Shown here piece after piece: positions 53,266-61,362 of a stretch of DNA of 64,000 nucleotides (position 1 is the first letter of the stretch; each line of letters starts with the position of its first letter). Position numbers and translations under genes: made by a program. The stretch spans positions 62,001 through 126,000 of the forward strand of contig CANPIC010000002.1 in the NCBI GenBank assembly GCA_947574055.1, read 5' to 3'. Below the pieces are notes generated by a model. The model was not told the DNA's origin and ran no database searches. It saw nothing but the letters and a program-made list of their open reading frames with translations. Source of the stretch: an uncultured bacterium (lineage in GTDB: Bacteria; Bacillota; Clostridia; Lachnospirales; Lachnospiraceae).

Positions 53266-54030
53266 CTAACGGCCAAACAGCCGCATCAGGTGAAAAATCA
53301 GTTCATGGGGAAGCAGTTTGCACAGTATGTGAAATGCCTGTATGGGCAGGCTGCATACGGAAAGTGCCCTGCCTGCCCGGCAGTCCCGGATGGCTTTTGC
53401 GACCACCCGCGCAGGCGGTACAATGGTCAGCTTTTTGACTGCCAGTGTCTTACCGTACCGCTCGGCAATATCAAAAAATGCCGTATCCACCGGCCCGGGA
53501 CAGACACTGGTAACCTTTATCCCACGCGCTTTCAGTTCCTGATTCAGTGCCTGGGAGAAGCTGAGCACATAAGCCTTGGTGGCGGCATAGACGGCAAAAT
53601 TCTCCTGCGGCAGAAAAGCCGCGCTGGAGGCCATCTGGATGAGACGGCTGCCGCGGCGCATATAGGGCAGACATAGATGTGTCATCTCTGTCAGTGCCAT
53701 GCAGTTCAGACGTATCATCTCTGTTTGCTCCCGCAGGGGAATCCGCGCTACGGCTCCCATCAGGCCAAACCCTGCGCAGTTTACCAGCATACGGATCACC
53801 GGGGCCTCTTTTTTCAGCATTGCACAAAAACGTTCCATGTCGCCCTGCTCAGTCATATCCAGGCCGATCGCTCTGCAGCGGGTTTGCAGCCCTTTGCTTA
53901 TCTCTTCCATCCGTTCTTTTCTTCTGGCGATCAGCCAGATCTCATCTATCCTGGTAAACAGCCGGTCCAACTGCCGTGCAAATTCTTCTCCGAGCCCGGA
54001 GGAGGCACCGGTTATTATGATGATATTCAT
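53266..54030 (-). CDS. SDR-family NAD(P)-dependent oxidoreductase
   Basis: This classical short-chain dehydrogenase of 254 residues has the cofactor motif TGASSGLG, NCAGFG, catalytic Ser in QMASSAAF and YAATK. The C terminus has a hydrophobic stretch typical of DltE/YqjQ-like SDRs. The substrate is unknown. AAGGAG supports the start. Confidence 0.88.
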   Translation of the reverse strand: MNIIIITGASSGLGEEFARQLDRLFTRIDEIWLIARRKERMEEISKGLQTRCRAIGLDMTEQGDMERFCAMLKKEAPVIRMLVNCAGFGLMGAVARIPLREQTEMIRLNCMALTEMTHLCLPYMRRGSRLIQMASSAAFLPQENFAVYAATKAYVLSFSQALNQELKARGIKVTSVCPGPVDTAFFDIAERYGKTLAVKKLTIVPPARVVAKAIRDCRAGRALSVCSLPIQAFHILCKLLPHELIFHLMRLFGR

Positions 54031-54128
54031 ACATTGTCTCCTTTTTCTGCCATTGCATCAGCCAGGCAATACTGTGCCCGCCGTTGTAACACAATCCCGT
54101 CAAAACTGCCTGCGGCAATGGTTTTTTG

Positions 54129-56141
54129 TTATCTTTTTTTATGAATATTGCGGATGGTCTTTTTCTTTTTATCTGTCCGCCGCTTATCCGGTGTATAGTT
54201 TTCGCCCCCGCCCCTGGCCGGTCTTTGGCTTCTCTTGCCTATCTCCTTAGCCTGCGGGCTCTTTCGTTCTGTCTTTGTGCCTGTCATCCGTTTTGCCGTA
54301 TCTTTACCGTTTTTTTGTCCCGCTCCCTCTTTTTGCGGACGGATGAGACAGCCCGGGTGATAGCCAATCAGATCTTCGCGGCCTGTCAGCCTCAGCGCCT
54401 CTTCCACCAACGCTCTGTTCTGCGGATTCCGGTACTGGATCAGTGCCCGTTGCATGGCCTTTTCATGGGGATTTCGGCAGACATATACGGGTTGTCCGTT
54501 CCGGGGATCCATGCCCGTCGCATACATGACAGTGGACACGGTTGAAGGCGTGGGATAAAAATCCTGTACCTGCTCCGGTGCGTGTCCCTCATCCCGCAGA
54601 TATTCCGCCAGCGCCACGGCTTCCCGTAAAGTGGAACCCGGATGGGACGACATCAGATAGGGCACAAGGAACTGCTTTTTTCCAAGTTGTTGGTTCAGCT
54701 GCCGGTACCTGGCAGCAAAGGCTTCATATACTTTGTGTTTTGGCTTGCCCATCCGGGCAAGGACAGCGTCGCAGATATGCTCCGGCGCTACTTTTAGCTG
54801 CCCGCTGATATGATGCTCCACCAGTTCGCGGAAAAAAGTATCATCCGCATCGGCCATCAGATAATCAAAACGGAGCCCGGAACGGATAAAGACTTTCTTC
54901 ACCCCCGGCAATGCTCGCAGACGCCGCAGCAAAGCCAGATAATCCCCGTGATCCGCCCGCAGTCCGGGACAGACAGACGGGTACAGGCACTGTCTGTCTT
55001 TACAGACGCCTGCGCTGAGCTGCTTTTCGCAGGACGGCGCGCGGAAATTGGCAGTGGGTCCTCCCACGTCATGGATATAACCTTTGAAGGCGGGATCTTT
55101 TATCATGGACTCCGCCTCCCGGCACAGGGAATCATGGCTCCTGGCCTGGATGATTCTGCCCTGATGAAAGGTAAGCGCGCAGAAACTACAGCCGCCAAAG
55201 CACCCTCTGCTGCTGGTCAGGGAGAAACGAACTTCGCGGATGGCCGGCACACCACCGGCCTGCTCATAGGAGGGATGGTACGTGCGCATATAGGGAAATT
55301 CATAGATATCATCCATTTCCTGCATGGTAAGAGGCGGCGGGGGCGGATTCTGTACCACATATATGCCGCCGGGATATTCCTCTGTCAGCGTATGACCGGT
55401 GAACGGATCAGTGTTTTCATACTGAATGGCAAAACTTTCCGCATACCGGCGCTTCTCTGCCGTCATCTCCGCAAAAGAGGGAAGGGAGATCCCGTCATAG
55501 ACACCGGAGATATCCCTTGTCCGGTAGACGGTCCCGGGGATAAAGCAAAGATCCGCTGCCGACAGGCCGCTCTCCAGAGCATCGGCTATGGCAAGAATGG
55601 ATCTCTCACCCATGCCATAAGAGATCAGATCCGCCTGGGAATCCAGCAAAACGGAGCGCTTCAGAGAATCGGACCAGTAATCGTAATGGGCCAGGCGCCG
55701 CAGGCTGGCTTCTATACCGCCCAGTATCACCGGTATCTTGCCATATTTGCGCCGGATCAGATTGCCATAGACAACTGCCGCATGGTCGGGACGCCTGCCC
55801 ACTTCTCCACCGGGACTGTAGGCATCACTTTCCCGCAGCCTTCCCGATACATAGTAATGGTTTACCATCGAATCCATATTGCCGGCACTTACGAGAAATC
55901 CCAGCCTTGGTCTGCCAAATACAGCCACGCTCTCCGCATCTTTCCAGTCGGGCTGGGCGATTATACCCACCCGGTAGCCATGGGCTTCCAGCAGTCTGGT
56001 GATGATGGCATGGCCAAACGAGGGATGATCCACATAAGCATCCCCCGAGACATAGACAAAATCCACACCATCCCATCCGCGCGCCCGCATCTCTTCCGCT
56101 GTAACGGGTAAAAATCCGCCGTTTACTTTCGCATCTCCCAT
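54129..56141 (-). CDS. YgiQ family radical SAM protein
   Basis: The 670 residues match the UPF0313/YgiQ family: FLPVTAEEMRARGWDGVDFVYVSG-type N terminus, GGIEASLRRLAHYDYWSD and the cluster motif CFGGCSFCALTFHQGR, followed by the core and a highly basic C-terminal tail (about 625-670, rich in Lys/Arg). The function is unknown, and the tail may bind RNA. It is 40 bp downstream of the HAD gene. Confidence 0.92.
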   Translation of the reverse strand: MGDAKVNGGFLPVTAEEMRARGWDGVDFVYVSGDAYVDHPSFGHAIITRLLEAHGYRVGIIAQPDWKDAESVAVFGRPRLGFLVSAGNMDSMVNHYYVSGRLRESDAYSPGGEVGRRPDHAAVVYGNLIRRKYGKIPVILGGIEASLRRLAHYDYWSDSLKRSVLLDSQADLISYGMGERSILAIADALESGLSAADLCFIPGTVYRTRDISGVYDGISLPSFAEMTAEKRRYAESFAIQYENTDPFTGHTLTEEYPGGIYVVQNPPPPPLTMQEMDDIYEFPYMRTYHPSYEQAGGVPAIREVRFSLTSSRGCFGGCSFCALTFHQGRIIQARSHDSLCREAESMIKDPAFKGYIHDVGGPTANFRAPSCEKQLSAGVCKDRQCLYPSVCPGLRADHGDYLALLRRLRALPGVKKVFIRSGLRFDYLMADADDTFFRELVEHHISGQLKVAPEHICDAVLARMGKPKHKVYEAFAARYRQLNQQLGKKQFLVPYLMSSHPGSTLREAVALAEYLRDEGHAPEQVQDFYPTPSTVSTVMYATGMDPRNGQPVYVCRNPHEKAMQRALIQYRNPQNRALVEEALRLTGREDLIGYHPGCLIRPQKEGAGQKNGKDTAKRMTGTKTERKSPQAKEIGKRSQRPARGGGENYTPDKRRTDKKKKTIRNIHKKR

Positions 56142-56181
56142 GCCCTTTTCCGTCCTGTTCCCGGCATAAACCGGCTTCCTG

Positions 56182-56841
56182 TCACCGTTCTCTGACTTCC
56201 CGGATCTCTGTAAAATCCTTTATGTAATAATGGGCCAGTCTGCGTTTTTCCGCCTCCTGATAGGCGGAATAGGCGTCGTCGACCGCACAGACCTCCATTC
56301 CGGCTGCCCTGCCTGCCAAAATCCCCGGCACGATATCCTCAAATACCAGACAGTCCGCAGGGGCAACCCCCAGCTGCTGTGCGGTCATCAGATAAATATC
56401 CGGCGCCGGTTTCCCCTTTTTGGCATCGCAGGCCGTCATAATACAGGAAAAGTATCCGGCCACGCCCCGCTCCTCCATCGTCATATTGACAATTTCCCGG
56501 GAATTGCTGGTGGCAATGCCGAGTCTGATGTCCTGTGTCCGGCAATAGTCCAGCAGTTCCCGGGCACCGGGTTTTAGCATTACTTTCGTGCGGTATTTGT
56601 CCCAGGCCATCCGGTTCCAGTCATCTCTGATCTGCTCCACACTACATTCCAGAGAAAACCGTTCTTTGAAATAAACTGCCGTCTCTGTAAAACTCATCCC
56701 GCCAATACAGTGCTGCAGATCATCCGGAATCTCCAGTCCGAAACGGCCCAGATACTCAATATCAATGTCTTTCCATACCCACATGGAATCCACAAGTGAT
56801 CCGTCCATATCAAAAATAACGGCTTTTTTATTTTGCAGCAT
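56182..56841 (-). CDS. HAD-family hydrolase (beta-phosphoglucomutase/phosphatase-like)
   Basis: This 219-residue protein has motif I DMDGSLVDSM, motif II ATSNSRE, the motif III lysine in KKGKPAPD and motif IV VFEDIVPG. The helical cap lies between motifs I and II. Small phosphomonoesters or sugar phosphates are likely substrates. Its start overlaps the end of the pseudouridine synthase gene by 14 bp, with a GAGG site. Confidence 0.88.
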   Translation of the reverse strand: MLQNKKAVIFDMDGSLVDSMWVWKDIDIEYLGRFGLEIPDDLQHCIGGMSFTETAVYFKERFSLECSVEQIRDDWNRMAWDKYRTKVMLKPGARELLDYCRTQDIRLGIATSNSREIVNMTMEERGVAGYFSCIMTACDAKKGKPAPDIYLMTAQQLGVAPADCLVFEDIVPGILAGRAAGMEVCAVDDAYSAYQEAEKRRLAHYYIKDFTEIREVRER

Positions 56842-57592
56842 GCTGATTCTCCTCTTTTGCTTCCGGCCCTGCCGGTACTTTCAGGCCAGTCAGTCGCAGC
56901 AGTCCGTCCACTTCTTCGGTGGAGAGAGGCCGGTACGCTCCGGGGGCAAGACTTTCGTCCAGCAACAGTGTCCCCATGGAAAGTCGCCGCAGCGACAGCA
57001 CACGGCAATCTACCGCAGCAAACATACGTTTGACCTGATGATATTTCCCTTCTGTAATCGTAAGCAGCGCCTCCAGGCGTGCTTTGTCCCTCCATGCAAA
57101 AACGGCCGGCGCAGTCAGTTTTGCCTCACCGATATCCAGACCGCGTTCCAGCATCTTTTGCTGCTCCGGCGACGGTTCCCGGGACAGCACTGCCAGATAT
57201 TGTTTGGGCACTGCTCTGGCGGGCGATAAGAGTCTGTGCGCCAGTACGCCGTCGTTGGTCATAAGCAGCAGCCCCTCCGTATCTTTATCCAGCCGTCCCA
57301 CCGGAAAGAGATCCCGCCGCCCGGTATCCTTTAGCAGTTCCATCACTGTCTGCTCTCTCTCATCGCTCGTGGCAGAGAGATAACCATCCGGTTTGTTGAG
57401 CATGAAATAAACCATCTTCTGAAACCCCACTGCCTGGCCCCGGCAGATCACCTCACAGCACATTTCCTCAATATGACGCCCGCAGTCGGTCTCTGTCTGC
57501 CCGTCCACTGTCACCTGACCTTTGCGGATATATTCTTTCACCTGACTCCGGCTGCCCATACCGGCCTGCGTCAGATATTTGTCCAGACGCAT
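56828..57592 (-). CDS. RsuA-family pseudouridine synthase
   Basis: The 254-residue protein has an N-terminal S4 domain (MRLDKYLTQAGMGSRSQVKEYI) and a catalytic GRLDKDTEGLLLMTNDG motif. It is probably a 16S Psi516 or 23S RluB/RluE-type enzyme. The start is ATG 57592 behind GGGAGGTGG; a frame to 57631 adds 13 residues before this site. Divergent from the YlbJ-like gene. Confidence 0.9.
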   Translation of the reverse strand: MRLDKYLTQAGMGSRSQVKEYIRKGQVTVDGQTETDCGRHIEEMCCEVICRGQAVGFQKMVYFMLNKPDGYLSATSDEREQTVMELLKDTGRRDLFPVGRLDKDTEGLLLMTNDGVLAHRLLSPARAVPKQYLAVLSREPSPEQQKMLERGLDIGEAKLTAPAVFAWRDKARLEALLTITEGKYHQVKRMFAAVDCRVLSLRRLSMGTLLLDESLAPGAYRPLSTEEVDGLLRLTGLKVPAGPEAKEENQHAAK

Positions 57593-57612
57593 GAATCCAC
57601 CTCCCGGCACAT

Positions 57613-58587
57613 ATGTATGAGTATACAACATTTTTTCTTTTCTGGGTGAAAATCTTGAAAAAATTTATAAAAAAATCAGGTTTGCTCCTTTTCTTTGTCT
57701 GTATGACGGCAGCGATCCTCTGCTACCCGCAAACGGCCCTCTCCTATGCTTTTACCGGGCTGGATGCCTGGTTTCGTAAAATGATCCCCACCCTGTTTCC
57801 TTTTATGGTATTGTCGGGGATGATGATTCTTCTGCAGATTTCAGACCGTTTTGCCTCTTTTTTCCGCCCGCTGCTCTATCCCCTGTTTCGGGTAAACAAT
57901 CACTGCCTGTACGGCATAGTCATCGGCTTTTTATGCGGTTTTCCCATGGGTTCCAGAATCGCCGGGGATATGTACCGCCTGGGGCAGATCAGCAAAAAGG
58001 AAGCGGAGTTTCTGCTTGCTTTCTGCAATAATATCGGGCCTGTCTTTTTCACTGGCTTTGTCATGGCTTTCCTTCCGGTCAGGATACCGGTATGGGTTTA
58101 TCTGACAGGGATGTATGGTATCCCGCTCTGCTATGGCCTCTTTTTGCGGTACGTCTTTTATGGCAACCAGATTACCTGCCATGAAAGACCCCGTCAGACA
58201 CAGAAACCTCCCACTTTTGCAGCTGCTCTTGATGCCTCTGTCTCATCGGGCATCCGCAGCATTACAAAACTGGGAGGCTATATGATATTTTTTAATCTGC
58301 TCAATATTCTGCCGCGGCTTTGTTTTGATCATCTGCCCGCCCCATACCAGGTGATGCAGGCGCCCGTCTGTCTGCTGCTGGAAATTACCGGAGGTATCAC
58401 CATGACCGGAACGGGGCATCCGCTGATCATCCTTGTGATGCTGCCGTTTGGGGGCCTGTCCTGTATCGCACAGACATATGCCATGGTGGGAGATACAGAC
58501 CTGTCCATGCCGTCTTATGTGATACACAAAATCGCCCAGAGTGCACTGGCACTGGGATATTATGGGGTGATGCTGGCACGGTTTTGA
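57613..58587 (+). CDS. YlbJ-like sporulation integral membrane protein
   Basis: This membrane protein of up to 324 residues has about eight helices. It matches YlbJ/nucleoside-recognition (Gate) proteins in GLDAWFRKMIPTLFPFMVLSG, PLFRV and CGFPMGSRIAGDMYRLGQISKKEAE. YlbJ is needed for spore cortex formation in Bacillus. The start is uncertain: ATG 57613 has no clear binding site and lies only 20 bp from the divergent gene. In-frame GTG 57646, TTG 57655 or a later ATG are alternatives. Confidence 0.75.
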   Translation: MYEYTTFFLFWVKILKKFIKKSGLLLFFVCMTAAILCYPQTALSYAFTGLDAWFRKMIPTLFPFMVLSGMMILLQISDRFASFFRPLLYPLFRVNNHCLYGIVIGFLCGFPMGSRIAGDMYRLGQISKKEAEFLLAFCNNIGPVFFTGFVMAFLPVRIPVWVYLTGMYGIPLCYGLFLRYVFYGNQITCHERPRQTQKPPTFAAALDASVSSGIRSITKLGGYMIFFNLLNILPRLCFDHLPAPYQVMQAPVCLLLEITGGITMTGTGHPLIILVMLPFGGLSCIAQTYAMVGDTDLSMPSYVIHKIAQSALALGYYGVMLARF

Positions 58588-58594
58588 GCCGTCT

Positions 58595-59383
58595 CTATGT
58601 CATCACATCAAAACTGCCGCCTTCTATGATAAGCGGTTCTTCCGGCGCCAGGGGAACCGGCATTTCCACACCGGAAAGTTGCAAAGATACGCCGCTGGCC
58701 ACTTCCCGTCTGTCACGCTCAAGTTTGGAAAAAAAGGCTTTCAGGTATTTCATGTCCGCTTCGGCGATTTCTCGCAGTTCGTCCGCCCGGTGTTTTTTCT
58801 TCATCAGTTCCAGATCGGCGGGGTCAAGATTCGTACCTGCGGTAATCCCATACAGGTCTTCCAGTCCGTCCTGGCTTTCCATTTCTTCCAGAAGATTTTG
58901 CAATTCCTGCATCAGTTCTTTCATTTTCTCACCGCTGAGCCCGAGATCTTCCGGCAGAATCATATCGCCTGCATCCGTTTTTTCCTCTTCTCCTTCCAGT
59001 TCTGCTTCGCAGATATTCTCTCCTTTCTGTTTTGCAGAGCGTTCCTCTTCCTCCAGATGCTTCATTCTTTTTTTTGCAATACGAACCATCTGTTCCGCAT
59101 GCAGGATGGCACTTTCCAGTTCCTGATCGTCATATACCCCGCATTTTAACTGCCTGCGGAGTATGGCCGCTTTACTGCGGGCCCGCACGGCCACCTGTTT
59201 GGCACTCGTACAGGTCTTGGCCCGCAAAATCTGTCCCGATATTTCCTTGAAATTATAATTGAGCCGTTTTACTTTTTTCTTTTCCGGCTTAGAAAAGCTG
59301 ATTGTCGCTGCCACAGATCCGTCCGGGTTTTTCAGCATAATCTTCCTGGGGCCGGGAGGTCTCATACCGATTGCAATACCCAT
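58595..59383 (-). CDS. Hypothetical coiled-coil protein
   Basis: This 262-residue, highly charged and helical protein has a conserved-looking N terminus (MGIAIGMRPPGPRK), a basic region to about residue 90, then long acidic and coiled-coil stretches (ESAILHAEQMVRIAKKRMKHLEEE). It has no membrane helix and no recognised family. The start is ATG 59383 behind GGAGG. It ends 7 bp from the convergent YlbJ-like gene. The preceding gap holds GCAATACCG twice. Confidence 0.65.
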   Translation of the reverse strand: MGIAIGMRPPGPRKIMLKNPDGSVAATISFSKPEKKKVKRLNYNFKEISGQILRAKTCTSAKQVAVRARSKAAILRRQLKCGVYDDQELESAILHAEQMVRIAKKRMKHLEEEERSAKQKGENICEAELEGEEEKTDAGDMILPEDLGLSGEKMKELMQELQNLLEEMESQDGLEDLYGITAGTNLDPADLELMKKKHRADELREIAEADMKYLKAFFSKLERDRREVASGVSLQLSGVEMPVPLAPEEPLIIEGGSFDVMT

Positions 59384-59543
59384 ACCGTTATCCTCCATGA
59401 TTCAGGTAATATTATGATTTGTTTATTATATCGGTATTGCACTGGCAAAAGTGTATGCCGGCCGCCGCTCTTTCATAACAAAAATCCGTTGTCTGATAAC
59501 CACGCCGCTGCCCCGTTATTTCCGGTATTGCATATCAGTCTCT

Positions 59544-59885
59544 TTATCGCTGATACAATCGAATCAGCCGATGATGATACCAGATCATAACAAAGATGGG
59601 CAGGATCGTTCCGCCTACTATGAAAATCACATACCATACCGAATTTGCCGCAACAAAAGTGCCCACAACATAGGAAAGCAGGATGGTAATTCCGTAACTA
59701 ATCCACATCAGACCATGTTTTTTATTCCACATGGATACATCGGACAGTTCTTTCTCTTCAAAGGGCTTTTCACCGGAATAAAAGGCCACCGGTGTCTGGC
59801 TTCTGATCTGTGCTGCCCCGATTGTGGTCATGATCAGCGCGACAAGCAAAAAAATCACAAAACAAATGATATCAATCACATCCAT
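59544..59885 (-). CDS. Small three-helix membrane protein of unknown function
   Basis: This 113-residue protein has hydrophobic helices at about 5-25, 59-79 and 84-103, and a polar loop (SQTPVAFYSGEKPFEEKELSDVSMWNKKHG). The loop/helix pattern resembles small DUF3784-type membrane proteins, but that is only a resemblance. AGAGAGGAAA upstream supports the start; it lies 14 bp after the FIVAR protein gene. Confidence 0.7.
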   Translation of the reverse strand: MDVIDIICFVIFLLVALIMTTIGAAQIRSQTPVAFYSGEKPFEEKELSDVSMWNKKHGLMWISYGITILLSYVVGTFVAANSVWYVIFIVGGTILPIFVMIWYHHRLIRLYQR

Positions 59886-59899
59886 CTTTTTTCCTCTCT

Positions 59900-61252
59900 T
59901 TAATGCTTTCTTTTCCTGCCTTTTTTCCTCTGGTGTGCTTTCTTCTTTACTGCTTCTTTCTTACGTTTCAGTATCAGCGCCATACATATGGCTGCTGCCA
60001 GAACCGCGATTACCACGGCGATAAGTATGCCTGGCATTCCTTCGTCCCCTTCTTTTTGATCGGAAACCAGCCCTCCATTTTCCTGATCGAACAGAATTTT
60101 GTCCGGGTTTTGTCCGGATTCTTCCGACGCATCTGCAAGATCTGATGCTTCTGTCATCAGACTGTCACTGCCTTTGTTATCATTTCCCTGATCCGAGATC
60201 TGTATGCCTGACGGGCCATTCTCGGGCGAGATCACCGACACCTTTTTCTGGCTTTTGGCACTGTTTGCCGATGTACCTGTCGTTCCACCCGTGGTATCTG
60301 CTCCTGCCAGTCCTGCTCCCGGTATCACCCCTGCCGGATTAGAAACTTCCGGCTGGCCAAAATCCACCGGCTTTTGCTCTTTTTCCTCGTTTCGGACTAC
60401 CGGGGAAGAAACTTTTTTCGAACTCGAGGAATCGCTTACAAAGCGGGTGGTTTCATCATACAATCCCTCTTTTACAGGATCATCGCTTCCGGTATTCTGC
60501 TCTTTGTCGCCGGTATCTCCTTCATCAGCCGGATGGAGGAGGCATCCATAGAGTGTGGATGCCATTGCATCAATCTCATCCTGTGTGGCGCTGCCGCTCT
60601 GAAGCAGTTCTTTGGCCTTGCGGATGGCTTCCTGCAGACGCTCCCACTGTTCTTTTGTATACGCATCCTGCTTTTGCTGCGCCGCCTGCTCCAGATATTC
60701 TTCCAGTGCCTGGGTGGAATTGCCATAGACTACGCCCGCCCCCACCTGCATCTCGATATCCGGTGAAATACGGGTCACTTCCGGTTTCTTGCTTCCATAG
60801 GAACTGTTTGCTGTCCTAAATGAATCTTTTTCATAGCCGATCTGTATGCTGAGCGTATCGGAAGGATCTTTGGGTGTCACTTCCACATATCCCAGCTGCA
60901 GTTCTCCGGATGCCTCAAACAATGCCCGGGCAGATGCGGCGTAGATCTCCAGTTTTCCGTTCTGGTAACGGACATCATGTTCCGTATTCTCAAGTGCCGG
61001 GGAAAACGCAAATTCCACCTGCACCAGATCTGTGTTATCCGCCGCTGCTTCTTTTACCTGTATATGCAAAGTAAGGGAAACAGCGGTAATATCCTCTTCC
61101 TTTGCATCTGTCATGCTTACCGAGACGGCGGCGCGGCCTGCTTCCTGACGCAGTGTCACCCCGTCCTGATCCGCTGCCAGAGCCTGCAGCGGGACTAGCA
61201 TCCCTATCATTGCCGTCAATAACAAATTTCTCTTTATTCTGAATCGTTTCAC
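59900..61252 (-). CDS. Membrane-anchored surface protein with a FIVAR domain
   Basis: This 450-residue exported protein has a signal peptide (about 1-26) and an N-terminal beta domain (about 30-165) resembling cohesin-like carbohydrate/protein-binding modules. A FIVAR-type helical segment (about 200-235, YTKEQWERLQEAIRKAKELL) follows, then a long Ser/Gly/Thr/Pro-rich spacer, a C-terminal membrane helix (about 402-426) and a basic tail. There is no LPXTG. It is downstream of the M60 peptidase, so both may be displayed together. Confidence 0.72.
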   Translation of the reverse strand: MKRFRIKRNLLLTAMIGMLVPLQALAADQDGVTLRQEAGRAAVSVSMTDAKEEDITAVSLTLHIQVKEAAADNTDLVQVEFAFSPALENTEHDVRYQNGKLEIYAASARALFEASGELQLGYVEVTPKDPSDTLSIQIGYEKDSFRTANSSYGSKKPEVTRISPDIEMQVGAGVVYGNSTQALEEYLEQAAQQKQDAYTKEQWERLQEAIRKAKELLQSGSATQDEIDAMASTLYGCLLHPADEGDTGDKEQNTGSDDPVKEGLYDETTRFVSDSSSSKKVSSPVVRNEEKEQKPVDFGQPEVSNPAGVIPGAGLAGADTTGGTTGTSANSAKSQKKVSVISPENGPSGIQISDQGNDNKGSDSLMTEASDLADASEESGQNPDKILFDQENGGLVSDQKEGDEGMPGILIAVVIAVLAAAICMALILKRKKEAVKKKAHQRKKGRKRKH

Positions 61253-61298
61253 GTCTTCTCCTGCCTACGCCGCATCAGCGGCCTTTTCTGCATTTTTT

Positions 61299-61338
61299 CC
61301 GGGGCGGCGCAGGCTGCCTTTTCCTGCTCTCGCCCCGG
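61299..61338. other. GC-rich inverted repeat between the M60 and FIVAR genes
   Basis: CCGGGGCG and CGCCCCGG form a perfect 8-bp stem around 24 bases, in the 110-bp gap between the two co-directional genes. On the minus-strand transcript it is followed by A-rich, not U-rich, sequence. It is therefore not an intrinsic terminator; it may stabilise mRNA or tune expression. A second small hairpin, GCCGC-ATCA-GCGGC, lies at 61269-61282. Confidence 0.5.
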
Positions 61339-61362
61339 GTCATCTGTATTTTTACACTCTTT

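Noticed and set aside
54810-56111. 433-codon open frame on the plus strand
   Set aside because: Antisense to the YgiQ radical-SAM gene; no ribosome-binding site and no recognisable protein family.
61269-61338. Intrinsic terminator between the M60 and FIVAR genes
   Set aside because: The hairpins are followed by A-rich rather than U-rich sequence on the relevant strand.
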